From: Kosmotogaceae bacterium
GTDB taxonomy: Bacteria > Thermotogota > Thermotogae > Petrotogales > Kosmotogaceae
Reading direction: 5' to 3'
DNA: 48,038 nt
NCBI GenBank assembly: GCA_016933635.1
Contig: JAFGAP010000015.1
Location: 1 to 48,038, forward strand
This document shows positions 9,143 to 17,997 of the stretch, one piece after another (within the stretch, counting starts at the first letter, position 1; every line of letters starts with the position of its first letter). The notes below the pieces were generated by a model, which saw only the letters and a program-made list of their open reading frames with translations, searched no databases and was not told the DNA's origin. A program made the translations under genes and the position numbers.

Positions 9143-11173
9143 ATGAGAAAATGGTTCTTCTGGGCTTTGTTGATGGTCGTCGTAGTTGTTGTTTTTGCAA
9201 TACGACTGCTGCCTGACATGCTTAACAAACCCCCAATAATAAGCATCCCCGATATGATAATCGATGAGGGCGACACGCTTTCGATAGATCTTCATGACTA
9301 TTCAAGCGACGAGAAGATGGCATCTCTGAGTTACACGAAAATTTCAGGTCCTGGAGAGATCAGAGAGAACTTCTATACTTTTTCACCTAGTTATCAACAG
9401 TCGGGAAGTCACTCTGTGACAATTTCAGCAGCAGATCAGAAGGAGCAAATTGCGGAGTCTCACTTTGAAATCACTGTGAGAGAGGTAAACCGTCCACCCG
9501 AGCTTTCTATTCCAGCCCAGGTGGCTGCCGAAGGGCAAACGGTTTCCATTAACCTAGACGAGTATGCAAATGATCCGGACCTTGACGTCCTGAATTATTC
9601 ATTAACAGAAGGCAATGGGCAGATAATTGGCAGCAACTATACGTACGAACCTGACTTCGCTAATTCAAATCATGAGAGGGTGACTATTTCCGTTTCAGAT
9701 GGGAGAGGAGAGAAGGCGGCTTCAACGTTCATAATATCCAATGAAGCCTTTGCTAAATCATCAACAGAGCTGACCGTAGACTCCACAACTTCTGTGGCAT
9801 CGGAAACCGCCACAACGAGTCTAATCAGTCCAGTAACGCCTTCAGAAACGGAAGTGGCCGATACGCAGGATCTTCCACCTACTGCTGATGTCCCTGACCA
9901 GACACTCGAGCAAGGAAGCACTTTGGTTCTGGACCTGAGAGCTTTTGTAAACGATCCAGAGGATGAACCACTTTCAATTAACTTGAAATCCGGACCAGGT
10001 GAGGTTCAAAGAACTCTCTACTCCTATGTGAGCCCACCCGAGGATGTCGGCTCCAAGACAGTAATCCTGGAAATATCGGATGGAAAGAACGTAGTTGAAG
10101 AAAGCTTTCAGGTAAACATAGAATCTGCGAACAGAGCTCCGGTGGCTTTAAGTATTCCGGAAGGCATCGTTTCTCAAAGTGAACAATACAGATTGAACCT
10201 TGAGGATTACTTTGCTGACCCTGACGAAGATTCGCTTGCATTCGAGCTTCTCAACGGCCCGGGAAGAATCGACGGGTCGACGTACACGTTCCAGTCGAAC
10301 GAACCCGGAAGATACTCTGTAACAATTAGAGCCTCCGACGGAAAGGGAGAATTCACTGAAAGAACAGCAAGTCTCACTGTAGTCCAGACAAACAATCCGC
10401 CCACGATTTCAATTCTACCCAGAAGAATCGCGGAGGGCGATAGACTATCGATTGACCTTTCAGAATACGCTTCAGATCCTGATAATGATCCACTCAGCTT
10501 CTCACTGGTTTCTGGTTCTGGAACTATCCAGGGAAGAACATACATCTTCGACGCAGACTATGGCACAGCAGGAAGCTATGAAGCAGTTATATCAGTTGGG
10601 GATGGGAAAGGCGGATCTGCGAGGACTACCCTAAGAATTGATGTTAGGGAGAGCAATAGATCACCAGAATTGAATATACCTGGATTCACGATAGCAGAGG
10701 GTTCTAGACTTGTTGTCGACCTAGGTGAATACTCATCTGATCCGGACAGTGATGAACTATCATTCGAAGTGATTCAGGGAATGGGAGAAATAGAAGGAAA
10801 CGAACTGATAATTGAACCGGGTTTCGAAGATTACGGTTTTTATACAATTGTAGTAAGCGCGTCTGATGAAAAGGGAGGTCAGACAAGTAACTCTTTCGAC
10901 CTGCTGGTTACGGACACCAATCGCCCACCCGAGTTTGTTGTTCCTGATCAAACAACTATTGCGACTAGGACTTTGCGGCTGGACCTCAGGCAGTTTAGCA
11001 GCGACCCGGACGGAGATTACCTAAGGTATGAACTGATTTACGGACCTGGAGTTCTTACGGGAAGTATTTACTCCTTCATTCCTGAGGAGCTTGGATCGAA
11101 CACAATCATGCTAAGTGCTAATGATCTAAAAGGTGGGGAGGCATCAGCTACTTTTACGATAACAGTGAGATGA
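9143..11173 (+). CDS. Membrane-anchored tandem-repeat (cadherin/Ig-like) surface-type protein, about 7 repeats
   Basis: N-terminal TM segment; 7 repeats of about 85-88 aa: 'NRPPELSIP...EG..LSIDL.EYASDPD.D.LSF.L..G.G.I.G..Y.F......G.Y.V.ISASDGKGG...TF.I.V'; SD GGAGG upstream. Confidence 0.85.
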   Translation: MRKWFFWALLMVVVVVVFAIRLLPDMLNKPPIISIPDMIIDEGDTLSIDLHDYSSDEKMASLSYTKISGPGEIRENFYTFSPSYQQSGSHSVTISAADQKEQIAESHFEITVREVNRPPELSIPAQVAAEGQTVSINLDEYANDPDLDVLNYSLTEGNGQIIGSNYTYEPDFANSNHERVTISVSDGRGEKAASTFIISNEAFAKSSTELTVDSTTSVASETATTSLISPVTPSETEVADTQDLPPTADVPDQTLEQGSTLVLDLRAFVNDPEDEPLSINLKSGPGEVQRTLYSYVSPPEDVGSKTVILEISDGKNVVEESFQVNIESANRAPVALSIPEGIVSQSEQYRLNLEDYFADPDEDSLAFELLNGPGRIDGSTYTFQSNEPGRYSVTIRASDGKGEFTERTASLTVVQTNNPPTISILPRRIAEGDRLSIDLSEYASDPDNDPLSFSLVSGSGTIQGRTYIFDADYGTAGSYEAVISVGDGKGGSARTTLRIDVRESNRSPELNIPGFTIAEGSRLVVDLGEYSSDPDSDELSFEVIQGMGEIEGNELIIEPGFEDYGFYTIVVSASDEKGGQTSNSFDLLVTDTNRPPEFVVPDQTTIATRTLRLDLRQFSSDPDGDYLRYELIYGPGVLTGSIYSFIPEELGSNTIMLSANDLKGGEASATFTITVR

Positions 11174-11300
11174 CAGACTCCTAGCTAGCCAAATACCGCT
11201 GGTTTATCAGCCTTAACTGTAAATAGGGGCATCTAATATCAATTATAGACCATAATCTCCTTATTACTCCCTCTTTCTATTGTTTAGGTATGAACTGTGC

Positions 11301-11306
11301 TATAAT
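11301..11306 (+). promoter_or_regulatory. -10 element (TATAAT) of the small ORF 11348-11467
   Basis: ctgtgcTATAATttaa about 40 nt upstream of AGGAGGTATG. Confidence 0.5.
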
Positions 11307-11347
11307 TTAAATACAAACAGCGGGGGAAAAAAGCGAATACAGGAGGT

Positions 11348-11467
11348 ATGGATATGATTGAGAAAGAACTGAAAAAAGTCGAATCAGACGAGCAAAAAGT
11401 ACTTGAGCTTGAGACAGATAGAACACTTAATCTCCTTGAGGTGACTTTCGAGGACAGAGGAAATTGA
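11348..11467 (+). CDS. Small acidic protein, 39 aa (below ORF-track cutoff)
   Basis: AGGAGGT directly before ATG; reads MDMIEKELKKVESDEQKVLELETDRTLNLLEVTFEDRGN; preceded by TATAAT and followed by an intrinsic terminator. The SD-to-ATG gap is very short for ATG 11348; the second in-frame ATG at 11354 may be the true start. Confidence 0.6.
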   Translation: MDMIEKELKKVESDEQKVLELETDRTLNLLEVTFEDRGN

Positions 11468-11515
11468 GTCAATTGCTCTTTTGCTCAAGAGCAATCTTCT
11501 ATACTATCCATCATT

Positions 11516-11539
11516 AAGGCTGCTTACGCAGCCTTTTTT
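11516..11539 (+). terminator. Intrinsic terminator
   Basis: AAGGCTGC-TTAC-GCAGCCTTTTTT, perfect stem plus T-run. Confidence 0.85.
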
Positions 11540-11663
11540 GTCGGATTATGCGACCAGAACACCACTTAACGCCTTCAAACGGTCTATTGCTGCCTTCATA
11601 CCAATGAATAGTTGTTGTATAATAAACCGGAAAGGTTATCATTTTGACCCAAGGAGGTAAAAC

Positions 11664-12863
11664 ATGAAAATATCGCAACGCGGGACTTTCATGCCATCTT
11701 CTCCAATAAGGAAATTAGTCCCTTTTTCCCAAAAGGCTAAGGATAGAGGTGTGAAGGTATATCATCTCAATATTGGACAGCCTGATATTCAAACTCCAAA
11801 AGTATTCTATGATTATGTAAACAAACTTTCCGATTCCGTGGTCTCTTACTCACCATCGGATGGAATAAAAGAGCTTAAGGAGGCTTTTTCAAAGTATTTT
11901 AGATCTTGGGAAATCGATGTTTCGGCCGATGAGCTTCTTGTCACTTCGGGCGGAAGCGAGGCAATTCTCTTTGCGCTAGCAGCCGTAGCTGATCCTGGCG
12001 ATGAGATTATGTTAATCGAACCTTTCTACGCCAATTACAAAGGCTTCGCCAACATGCTGGGATTGAAGGTTAGAGCCGCCACCTCTAGAATACTGGACGG
12101 ATATAGATTGCCCGATGACGAAGAATTATCCAGGGCATTAACTGGAAGAACTAGAGCAATTCTCTTTTCAAATCCATCTAATCCCACAGGAGTAGTCTAC
12201 ACAGAGGACGAGTTGCGTAGACTCATAGAGTTCGCAAGAAGAAATGATCTATATGTCATCTGTGATGAAGTGTACAGAGAAATCGTTTTTGACGGCATAA
12301 AACCTTCTTCAATCATGACGATAGATTCCGGACAGGACATAATTATCGTTGACAGCATTTCGAAGAGATTCAGTAGCTGTGGCGCGAGAATTGGTTGTGT
12401 GGCAACAAAAAACAACGAGGTTTACAAAACGATGATGAAGTTTGCCCAAGCCAGGTTATCTCCTCCGACTATTGCTCAGCTCGGAACCATTGGCCTCCTT
12501 ACACTGGGTAAGGAATACACAGATTCAGTGAGAAGAGAGTACGAGCTCAGAAGAGATGTTGTCTTTGAAGAGTTGAGCAAAATCGATGGAATAGATATGC
12601 AGAAACCTTCCGGTGCTTTCTATATCTCGGTCAAGCTTCCTGTCGAAAACGCCGAAGAATTCGTAAAATGGATGCTTACAGACTTTTCCTACAATGGGAG
12701 CACAGTAATGGTTGCCCCACTAGAAGGATTTTACTCAAGTGAAGGTTTAGGTAGGAATGAAGTTAGAATCGCCTATGTTCTTTCTTCAGAAAAAATGAAG
12801 ATTGCTATTCAAGTGTTGGCTCTTGGTCTCAAGGAATATAATCGCTCATTTGCAGCAGTCTAA
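11664..12863 (+). CDS. Pyridoxal-phosphate-dependent aminotransferase, class I/II
   Basis: YHLNIGQPDIQTPKVF, VTSGGSEAILFAL, SNPSNPTGVVYTEDEL, DEVYREIVFDG, DSISKRFSSCGARIGC (PLP lysine); SD AAGGAGG. Confidence 0.93.
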   Translation: MKISQRGTFMPSSPIRKLVPFSQKAKDRGVKVYHLNIGQPDIQTPKVFYDYVNKLSDSVVSYSPSDGIKELKEAFSKYFRSWEIDVSADELLVTSGGSEAILFALAAVADPGDEIMLIEPFYANYKGFANMLGLKVRAATSRILDGYRLPDDEELSRALTGRTRAILFSNPSNPTGVVYTEDELRRLIEFARRNDLYVICDEVYREIVFDGIKPSSIMTIDSGQDIIIVDSISKRFSSCGARIGCVATKNNEVYKTMMKFAQARLSPPTIAQLGTIGLLTLGKEYTDSVRREYELRRDVVFEELSKIDGIDMQKPSGAFYISVKLPVENAEEFVKWMLTDFSYNGSTVMVAPLEGFYSSEGLGRNEVRIAYVLSSEKMKIAIQVLALGLKEYNRSFAAV

Positions 12864-13157
12864 CAGAATACTTCAAATCCGATTTTTCTGATTTCTTCGG
12901 AAGAGACAAAGCTGTCGAGTAAGTTTTAGTACGCTTCCTCTGAGAGTTGGTTATTTACCAATAAACAATCGGTTTTCGCTGATTGTGAAAGTCACACAGA
13001 GAGAGATCATCAATGAAGTTTCCCGGTATAAATATCTGATACAAGTACTTTGTGCGGTCTCTTTCAGAACCTGCAAGGTGAGAGCGCTGTCAGAGAGGCA
13101 ATTCCTTCACTCAGATTTTGCTGTCTGCTATCATTTAAGTAAGTGAGGGGGTGAACC

Positions 13158-14387
13158 ATGATAATGAAGAACGCTTTGTATGCTCAGTCCGGTGGCGTTA
13201 CATCCGTAATCAACGCATCTGCTTATGGAACACTGGTTGCGGCCCTTGAAAGCAAAGAAATCGATAGAGTCTTCGCTGGAATAAATGGAGTAAAGGGGAT
13301 TCTGAATGAGGATCTTTACGACTTAACTGAAGAATCAAGAAGCGAGATAGACAGAATTCCTTACACTCCAGGTGCAGTCTTCGGTTCTTGTAGAACTAAG
13401 ATAGACAGTGATGAAAATTTCGAGAGGCTATTCAAAGTATTCGATGCACACTCGATCCGATTTTTCTTCTATAACGGCGGCAATGATTCAATGGATACTG
13501 CCCACAAGATAAACAAAAAGGCCAAAGAGATCGGCTATGAATTGCAAGTCGTTGGTATACCAAAAACAGTGGACAACGATCTTCTTGAAACTGACCACTG
13601 TCCAGGTTATGGATCGGCCGCAAGATTCACCGCAATATCGATAATGGAGGCAACCAGAGACCTGAAATCAATGTACAGTGATTCAACAAAGGTCTTTATT
13701 ATGGAATCCATGGGACGACATTCGGGATGGCTTGCCGCATCTGGTTCGCTTGCAAGCACGGATAGGTTTCACGGTCCTCAAATCATCCTCCTTCCTGAGG
13801 TCCCTTTTGTGGAGGACTCTTTTATTTCAAAAGTCGAAGATGTTGTGAAGAAGGAAGGATACTGTTCAATAGTTGCTTCAGAGGCTCTCAAGAGGCCCGA
13901 TGGTTCATTCATATCAACTGCTGGCTATTACGACGCATTTGGAAATGTCCAGTTGGGAAAGATAGGTCAATACCTAGAGAAGATAATAAGAGACGCTTTG
14001 AAGTGCAAAGTTCACGTGGCTTTACCTGATTACCTTCAGAGATCATCGAGGCACGTTGCAAGCTTGATCGATTGGCAAGAGGCAGTTGAAGTAGGAGCAC
14101 TTGCAGTTAGAGAGGCCATTAGAGGAGGAAGTGGGGTTATGATTTCCATAAGTAGATTGAGAAGCAAACCCTATCTTAAAGAATATACTAGTGTCGCTCT
14201 TGAATTCATTGCAAATGGTACAAAAGATCTTCCGGCTGAATTCATATCCGAAGACGGATTCTTTGTCACCGATGAATTCAGATCTTATGCGCTTCCACTG
14301 ATACAGGGGGAGGCGCCTAATCTCTACCTGAACGGTCTTCCAATGTATGAAAACCTCCAGAAAACAAAAGCTAGAAAACGCTTATAG
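13158..14387 (+). CDS. pfp: 6-phosphofructokinase, pyrophosphate-dependent type
   Basis: YAQSGGVTSVINA, YNGGNDSMDTAHKI, GIPKTVDNDL, DHCPGYGSAARF, ESMGRHSGWLAA. Confidence 0.9.
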   Translation: MIMKNALYAQSGGVTSVINASAYGTLVAALESKEIDRVFAGINGVKGILNEDLYDLTEESRSEIDRIPYTPGAVFGSCRTKIDSDENFERLFKVFDAHSIRFFFYNGGNDSMDTAHKINKKAKEIGYELQVVGIPKTVDNDLLETDHCPGYGSAARFTAISIMEATRDLKSMYSDSTKVFIMESMGRHSGWLAASGSLASTDRFHGPQIILLPEVPFVEDSFISKVEDVVKKEGYCSIVASEALKRPDGSFISTAGYYDAFGNVQLGKIGQYLEKIIRDALKCKVHVALPDYLQRSSRHVASLIDWQEAVEVGALAVREAIRGGSGVMISISRLRSKPYLKEYTSVALEFIANGTKDLPAEFISEDGFFVTDEFRSYALPLIQGEAPNLYLNGLPMYENLQKTKARKRL

Positions 14388-14391
14388 AAAT

Positions 14392-14429
14392 CGGAAACCC
14401 GTCCCCTAGCAACAAGGACGGGAGTTTCC
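14392..14429. terminator. Bidirectional terminator between convergent pfp and treT
   Basis: CGGAAACCCGTCCCC...GGACGGGAGTTTCC stem-loop. Confidence 0.75.
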
Positions 14430-15665
14430 TTATCTCGTCAAATCACGGAAAAGCTCGAGATACTGCATTAGGTGCCTGGTACATAGAAAGTGTTTCTTCA
14501 CTATTTCGTATCCCTTCATACCCATCTCTTTAGCAAGATCAGGATTCTCAAGAATCCTCCCCGTGTATTCAACGGTTTCGTCCACACTATCCACAAGATA
14601 TCCATTTACACCATGATGCACCTGAAGCGGTATTCCGCCTACATTTCCGCCAATCACAGGTGTCTCTTTCCACATTGCTTCACTCATAGTCAAAGCAAAT
14701 CCCTCTCGCAGTGATTTCTGAAGGACTACCCTGCTAATCCTTTGAGCAGCGTTTACTTCAATATCGCCAATGCCATGAAAGTTTGAAAGAACCTTTACGT
14801 CATAGTCCATCCCAATATATCTAAGGAGATCATCGTAAACCTTCCATCCCTCAGGGTCATCTGAAGCCATTGATCCAATTAAGAGAAGCTGAAGATCCGG
14901 GAATTTCCGCTTCAGCTGTCTATAGGCATCGACAACTCCCATTGGGTCTTTCCACGGATCGAATCTCGATACTTGAGATATAACCGGTCCACCTGAAACG
15001 AGACCGAGCTTCTTCATAGCTTCCTTCATTTCCGGTTCATGTAGCCTTCTGTTCTTGTTGCTCAAAGGATCAATTGATGGTGGAATATCATAAATCTTAT
15101 CGATGGCAATTCCGTCTTTGGCATAGCTTTTTAAAGTGAAGATCCCCGCATCGTAACGAGACAAAAATGTATTCAAGTAATTCCAAAAGACCTCGTTCGG
15201 TGAAGAAGTATCTATGTGGCATCTCCAGACAAGCTTGCAACTTCCAAAGTCTGCAAAAGTAGGAAGCCCAACCGGCTGAGGATCGTGCAACACTGCAACA
15301 TCGTATTCATTGACGCCAATGTAAGGTGCATTGTCTTTCGCTACCTTTTCAAAGAGCCTTTTATCTTTTTCAGATAAGAAATCTTCCTTTCCTTGAAGTG
15401 CGTTATGCATTCTCTTCGTAAGGTCGAAGAATTGTGGGGGAGCATCGATCACTTTCCAGTCAACCTCCAGTCCGCAATCTTTCATTAACGGAACCAGAGT
15501 ATGAAGGATCTCCGCGACTCCGCCACCGAAGGAAGTGGCGTTCACATGCAGAACCCTGAGACCCTTGAGTTCTCTTGAAAGCTCGATGATTCTTTCAATG
15601 GCTTCTTTCTCTACGAAGGGCTGATAATCCTTCAGTAGCTTTTTATTTACCTGCGTACTCCTCAT
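14430..15665 (-). CDS. treT: Glycosyltransferase family 4, trehalose glycosyltransferring synthase (TreT)-like
   Basis: LRVLHVNATSFGGGVAEILHTLVPLMKDCGLEVDWKVIDAPPQFFDLTKRMHNALQG; QVSRFDPWKDPMGVVDAY; SLREGFALTMSEAMWKETPVIGGNVGGIPLQV. Confidence 0.88.
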   Translation of the reverse strand: MRSTQVNKKLLKDYQPFVEKEAIERIIELSRELKGLRVLHVNATSFGGGVAEILHTLVPLMKDCGLEVDWKVIDAPPQFFDLTKRMHNALQGKEDFLSEKDKRLFEKVAKDNAPYIGVNEYDVAVLHDPQPVGLPTFADFGSCKLVWRCHIDTSSPNEVFWNYLNTFLSRYDAGIFTLKSYAKDGIAIDKIYDIPPSIDPLSNKNRRLHEPEMKEAMKKLGLVSGGPVISQVSRFDPWKDPMGVVDAYRQLKRKFPDLQLLLIGSMASDDPEGWKVYDDLLRYIGMDYDVKVLSNFHGIGDIEVNAAQRISRVVLQKSLREGFALTMSEAMWKETPVIGGNVGGIPLQVHHGVNGYLVDSVDETVEYTGRILENPDLAKEMGMKGYEIVKKHFLCTRHLMQYLELFRDLTR

Positions 15666-15695
15666 CTCTCCACCTTCTTCCGGTTAGAACTGAAG

Positions 15696-15725
15696 ATATG
15701 CTGGCTCCATAAGGAGCCAGCATAT
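15696..15725 (-). other. Long perfect intergenic hairpin between malE-like and treT
   Basis: ATATGCTGGCTCC-ATAA-GGAGCCAGCATAT, 13-bp perfect stem with no T-run after it on the minus strand. Confidence 0.8.
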
Positions 15726-15740
15726 AATCGTAAATTGGTC

Positions 15741-17009
15741 TTAGAAACCCCAAACGACCTCAAATCCCGTCAAATCTTCGAGATCAAGGGCGAGCTCCTC
15801 AAGAGCGTTCCTGGCATCCGCAGTACCAGAGAGAATACTGTGAACTGCCTTGAAGAACAGGGTAGATACTTCATTGTACCTTGGAGCGGTTGCCGTTGAT
15901 GGTCTTGCTACTGCGTTTACAAACACGTCATACAGAGAACCGAAAAATGGATTTGCCTTTAGTACTTCGTAATCAGCGTAAAGAGCCCCTATAGTCGGAT
16001 TGAATGAACCTTCTACGGCTCGCATCTTCTGTACTTCGTAACCGGCCATGAAAAGCACAAAATCAGCTGCAACTTCCGGGTTATTGCTGTACTTGCTAAC
16101 CGAAAGCTGCCATCCACCGAGTGTAGCCGCTCCACTACCGCTCTTACCGGCTGGAAGAGGTGAAACGTCAAACTTACCCGCAACGGCACTATCTTCACCC
16201 TTGCTAAGACTGTAAGCGTAAGGCCAATTTCTCATAAATGCAGCGTTTCCTGCCTGCCAAACTGCTCTAGCGTCCTCCTCAGCAAATGTCAGAACCCCAC
16301 TTGGAGAGATCGTTCCAACCCAGTCGGCCACCTTCTCGAGGATCTCGACAGCATTCGCATTGGCAATTGTGATTTTTTTGTCTGAGCTGATAATTGTTCC
16401 TGCATCATTGGAAGCCAACCATTCAAGTGCATCACATGTTAGGCCCTCGTAAGCATTACCCTGCCAGACAAATCCCCAGAAATCAGGGTTCGTCTTTCTT
16501 TCACCCTCCTGAATAATACTTGCCGCTTCTTCAAGTTCGTCCCAGGTGGCCGGTGGATTAAGCCCGTACTTCTCCAGAAGATCGGTCCTGTAATATAGAA
16601 GCCCTGCATCTGTAAACCACGGAATAGCTACCAGTTTTCCGTCAACTGTATTGTTTTCGACAATCGCAGGAAAGTGCATAGATACAACTTTATCTGCATT
16701 GTACTCATAAAGATCCACAAAATGCTGTGCAAGATCGCCCGGCCAGATTACATCCACCTGGTATACGTCGATTTCCGGGCTTTTCGCCTCAAGAAACTGC
16801 AAGTACAGACCCAGTCTGTCCTGGACCATATCAGGTGTGTCAAGCACCTTAACAGTGACATCCGGGTGAATCTCCATGTACATCTCCGCTGCCTTCTTGG
16901 TCAGCTCAAGCTCCTGACCAACAGCGCCTGCGGCGACCGTAATAACTGTTTCGGAAACAGCTACCAACGCAAACATCGCTACCATAAGTGTCAATAGAAC
17001 TTTCTTCAT
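15741..17009 (-). CDS. ABC transporter sugar (trehalose/maltose-type) substrate-binding protein
   Basis: MKKVLLTLMVAMFALVAVSETVITVAAG signal peptide; SBP_bac_1-type fold (YQVDVIWPGDLAQHFVDL, IPWFTDAGLLYYRTDLLEKYG); GGAGGG SD. Confidence 0.92.
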   Translation of the reverse strand: MKKVLLTLMVAMFALVAVSETVITVAAGAVGQELELTKKAAEMYMEIHPDVTVKVLDTPDMVQDRLGLYLQFLEAKSPEIDVYQVDVIWPGDLAQHFVDLYEYNADKVVSMHFPAIVENNTVDGKLVAIPWFTDAGLLYYRTDLLEKYGLNPPATWDELEEAASIIQEGERKTNPDFWGFVWQGNAYEGLTCDALEWLASNDAGTIISSDKKITIANANAVEILEKVADWVGTISPSGVLTFAEEDARAVWQAGNAAFMRNWPYAYSLSKGEDSAVAGKFDVSPLPAGKSGSGAATLGGWQLSVSKYSNNPEVAADFVLFMAGYEVQKMRAVEGSFNPTIGALYADYEVLKANPFFGSLYDVFVNAVARPSTATAPRYNEVSTLFFKAVHSILSGTADARNALEELALDLEDLTGFEVVWGF

Positions 17010-17130
17010 AAAAAACCCTCCTTCTGTAATGATCTCAGTAAAAAAATCATCTTAGAACCTTTCAGTCAAAATACCTTTTGGATCACCTCCCACTTTTTCA
17101 GACCACGTCCTTCTAAAATTCAAGAACTCG

Positions 17131-17997
17131 TCAGCCCTTAACTGCTCCCGCAGTTAATCCTTGAACTATCCTTCGCTGGAAAATGAAGACAAGAACCACT
17201 ACAGGAATAGTGACAATCACCGCACCAGCCATGATCTCCCCAAATGGGACTTGTCTCGAAACAGAACCAGTGAACAAGGAAATCGCTACCGGAATAGTTC
17301 TTGCCTCCGGAGCGATAGTGGTGAAAGTTAGGGCGAATATATACTCGTTCCAGGCAGCTATAAAGGCTAGGAGACCGGCTGTAACAAGAGCAGGGGCAGT
17401 AAGAGGCAACAGAATCACATAGAAAGTCTGGAAAGGCGTTGCACCATCTACCCAGGCCGACTGCATTATCTCGGTAGGGAGTTCCTTAAAAAATGCAGTC
17501 AGAACCCAGGTTGTGAATGGTAAGGTAAATATCATATAAGAAAGAATCAGACTTATTCTTGCTCCTAGATTCAGTGTATTAATAACGGCATACAAGCCGG
17601 AAAGGACAGTTATCTGAGGAAACATAGTTAGAGAAAGAATGAGATAAAGAGTGAGCTTCTTTCCTTTGAAGCGAAGCTTGCCCATTGCATAGGCTGCAAA
17701 GGAACCTACACCCAATGCAAGAAGCGTTGTCAAACCAGCCACTATTGTACTGTTCCACAACGCTCTTACAAACGTGCCGTCGTTGAAAACGGCAACATAA
17801 TTCTGAAGCGTTGGAGCAAATCTCCCCTCACTATTGACTGGAAGAAAGGTCGCCGGAGTCATTTGAAGCTGAGCTTCGGATTTCAGCGACGAGTTAACTG
17901 CCCAGTAGAACGGAAAAAGCATATAAAAGAAAATGAATATCACCAGTATCCAGAAAGCGATCTTCCCAATGAGCCAGATCAGATTGTTTTTCTTCAT
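17131..17997 (-). CDS. ABC sugar transporter permease, MalG-type
   Basis: TM segments and EAA motif ELPTEIMQSAWVDGATPFQTFYVILLPLTAPALVTAGLLAFIAAWNEY. Confidence 0.93.
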   Translation of the reverse strand: MKKNNLIWLIGKIAFWILVIFIFFYMLFPFYWAVNSSLKSEAQLQMTPATFLPVNSEGRFAPTLQNYVAVFNDGTFVRALWNSTIVAGLTTLLALGVGSFAAYAMGKLRFKGKKLTLYLILSLTMFPQITVLSGLYAVINTLNLGARISLILSYMIFTLPFTTWVLTAFFKELPTEIMQSAWVDGATPFQTFYVILLPLTAPALVTAGLLAFIAAWNEYIFALTFTTIAPEARTIPVAISLFTGSVSRQVPFGEIMAGAVIVTIPVVVLVFIFQRRIVQGLTAGAVKG

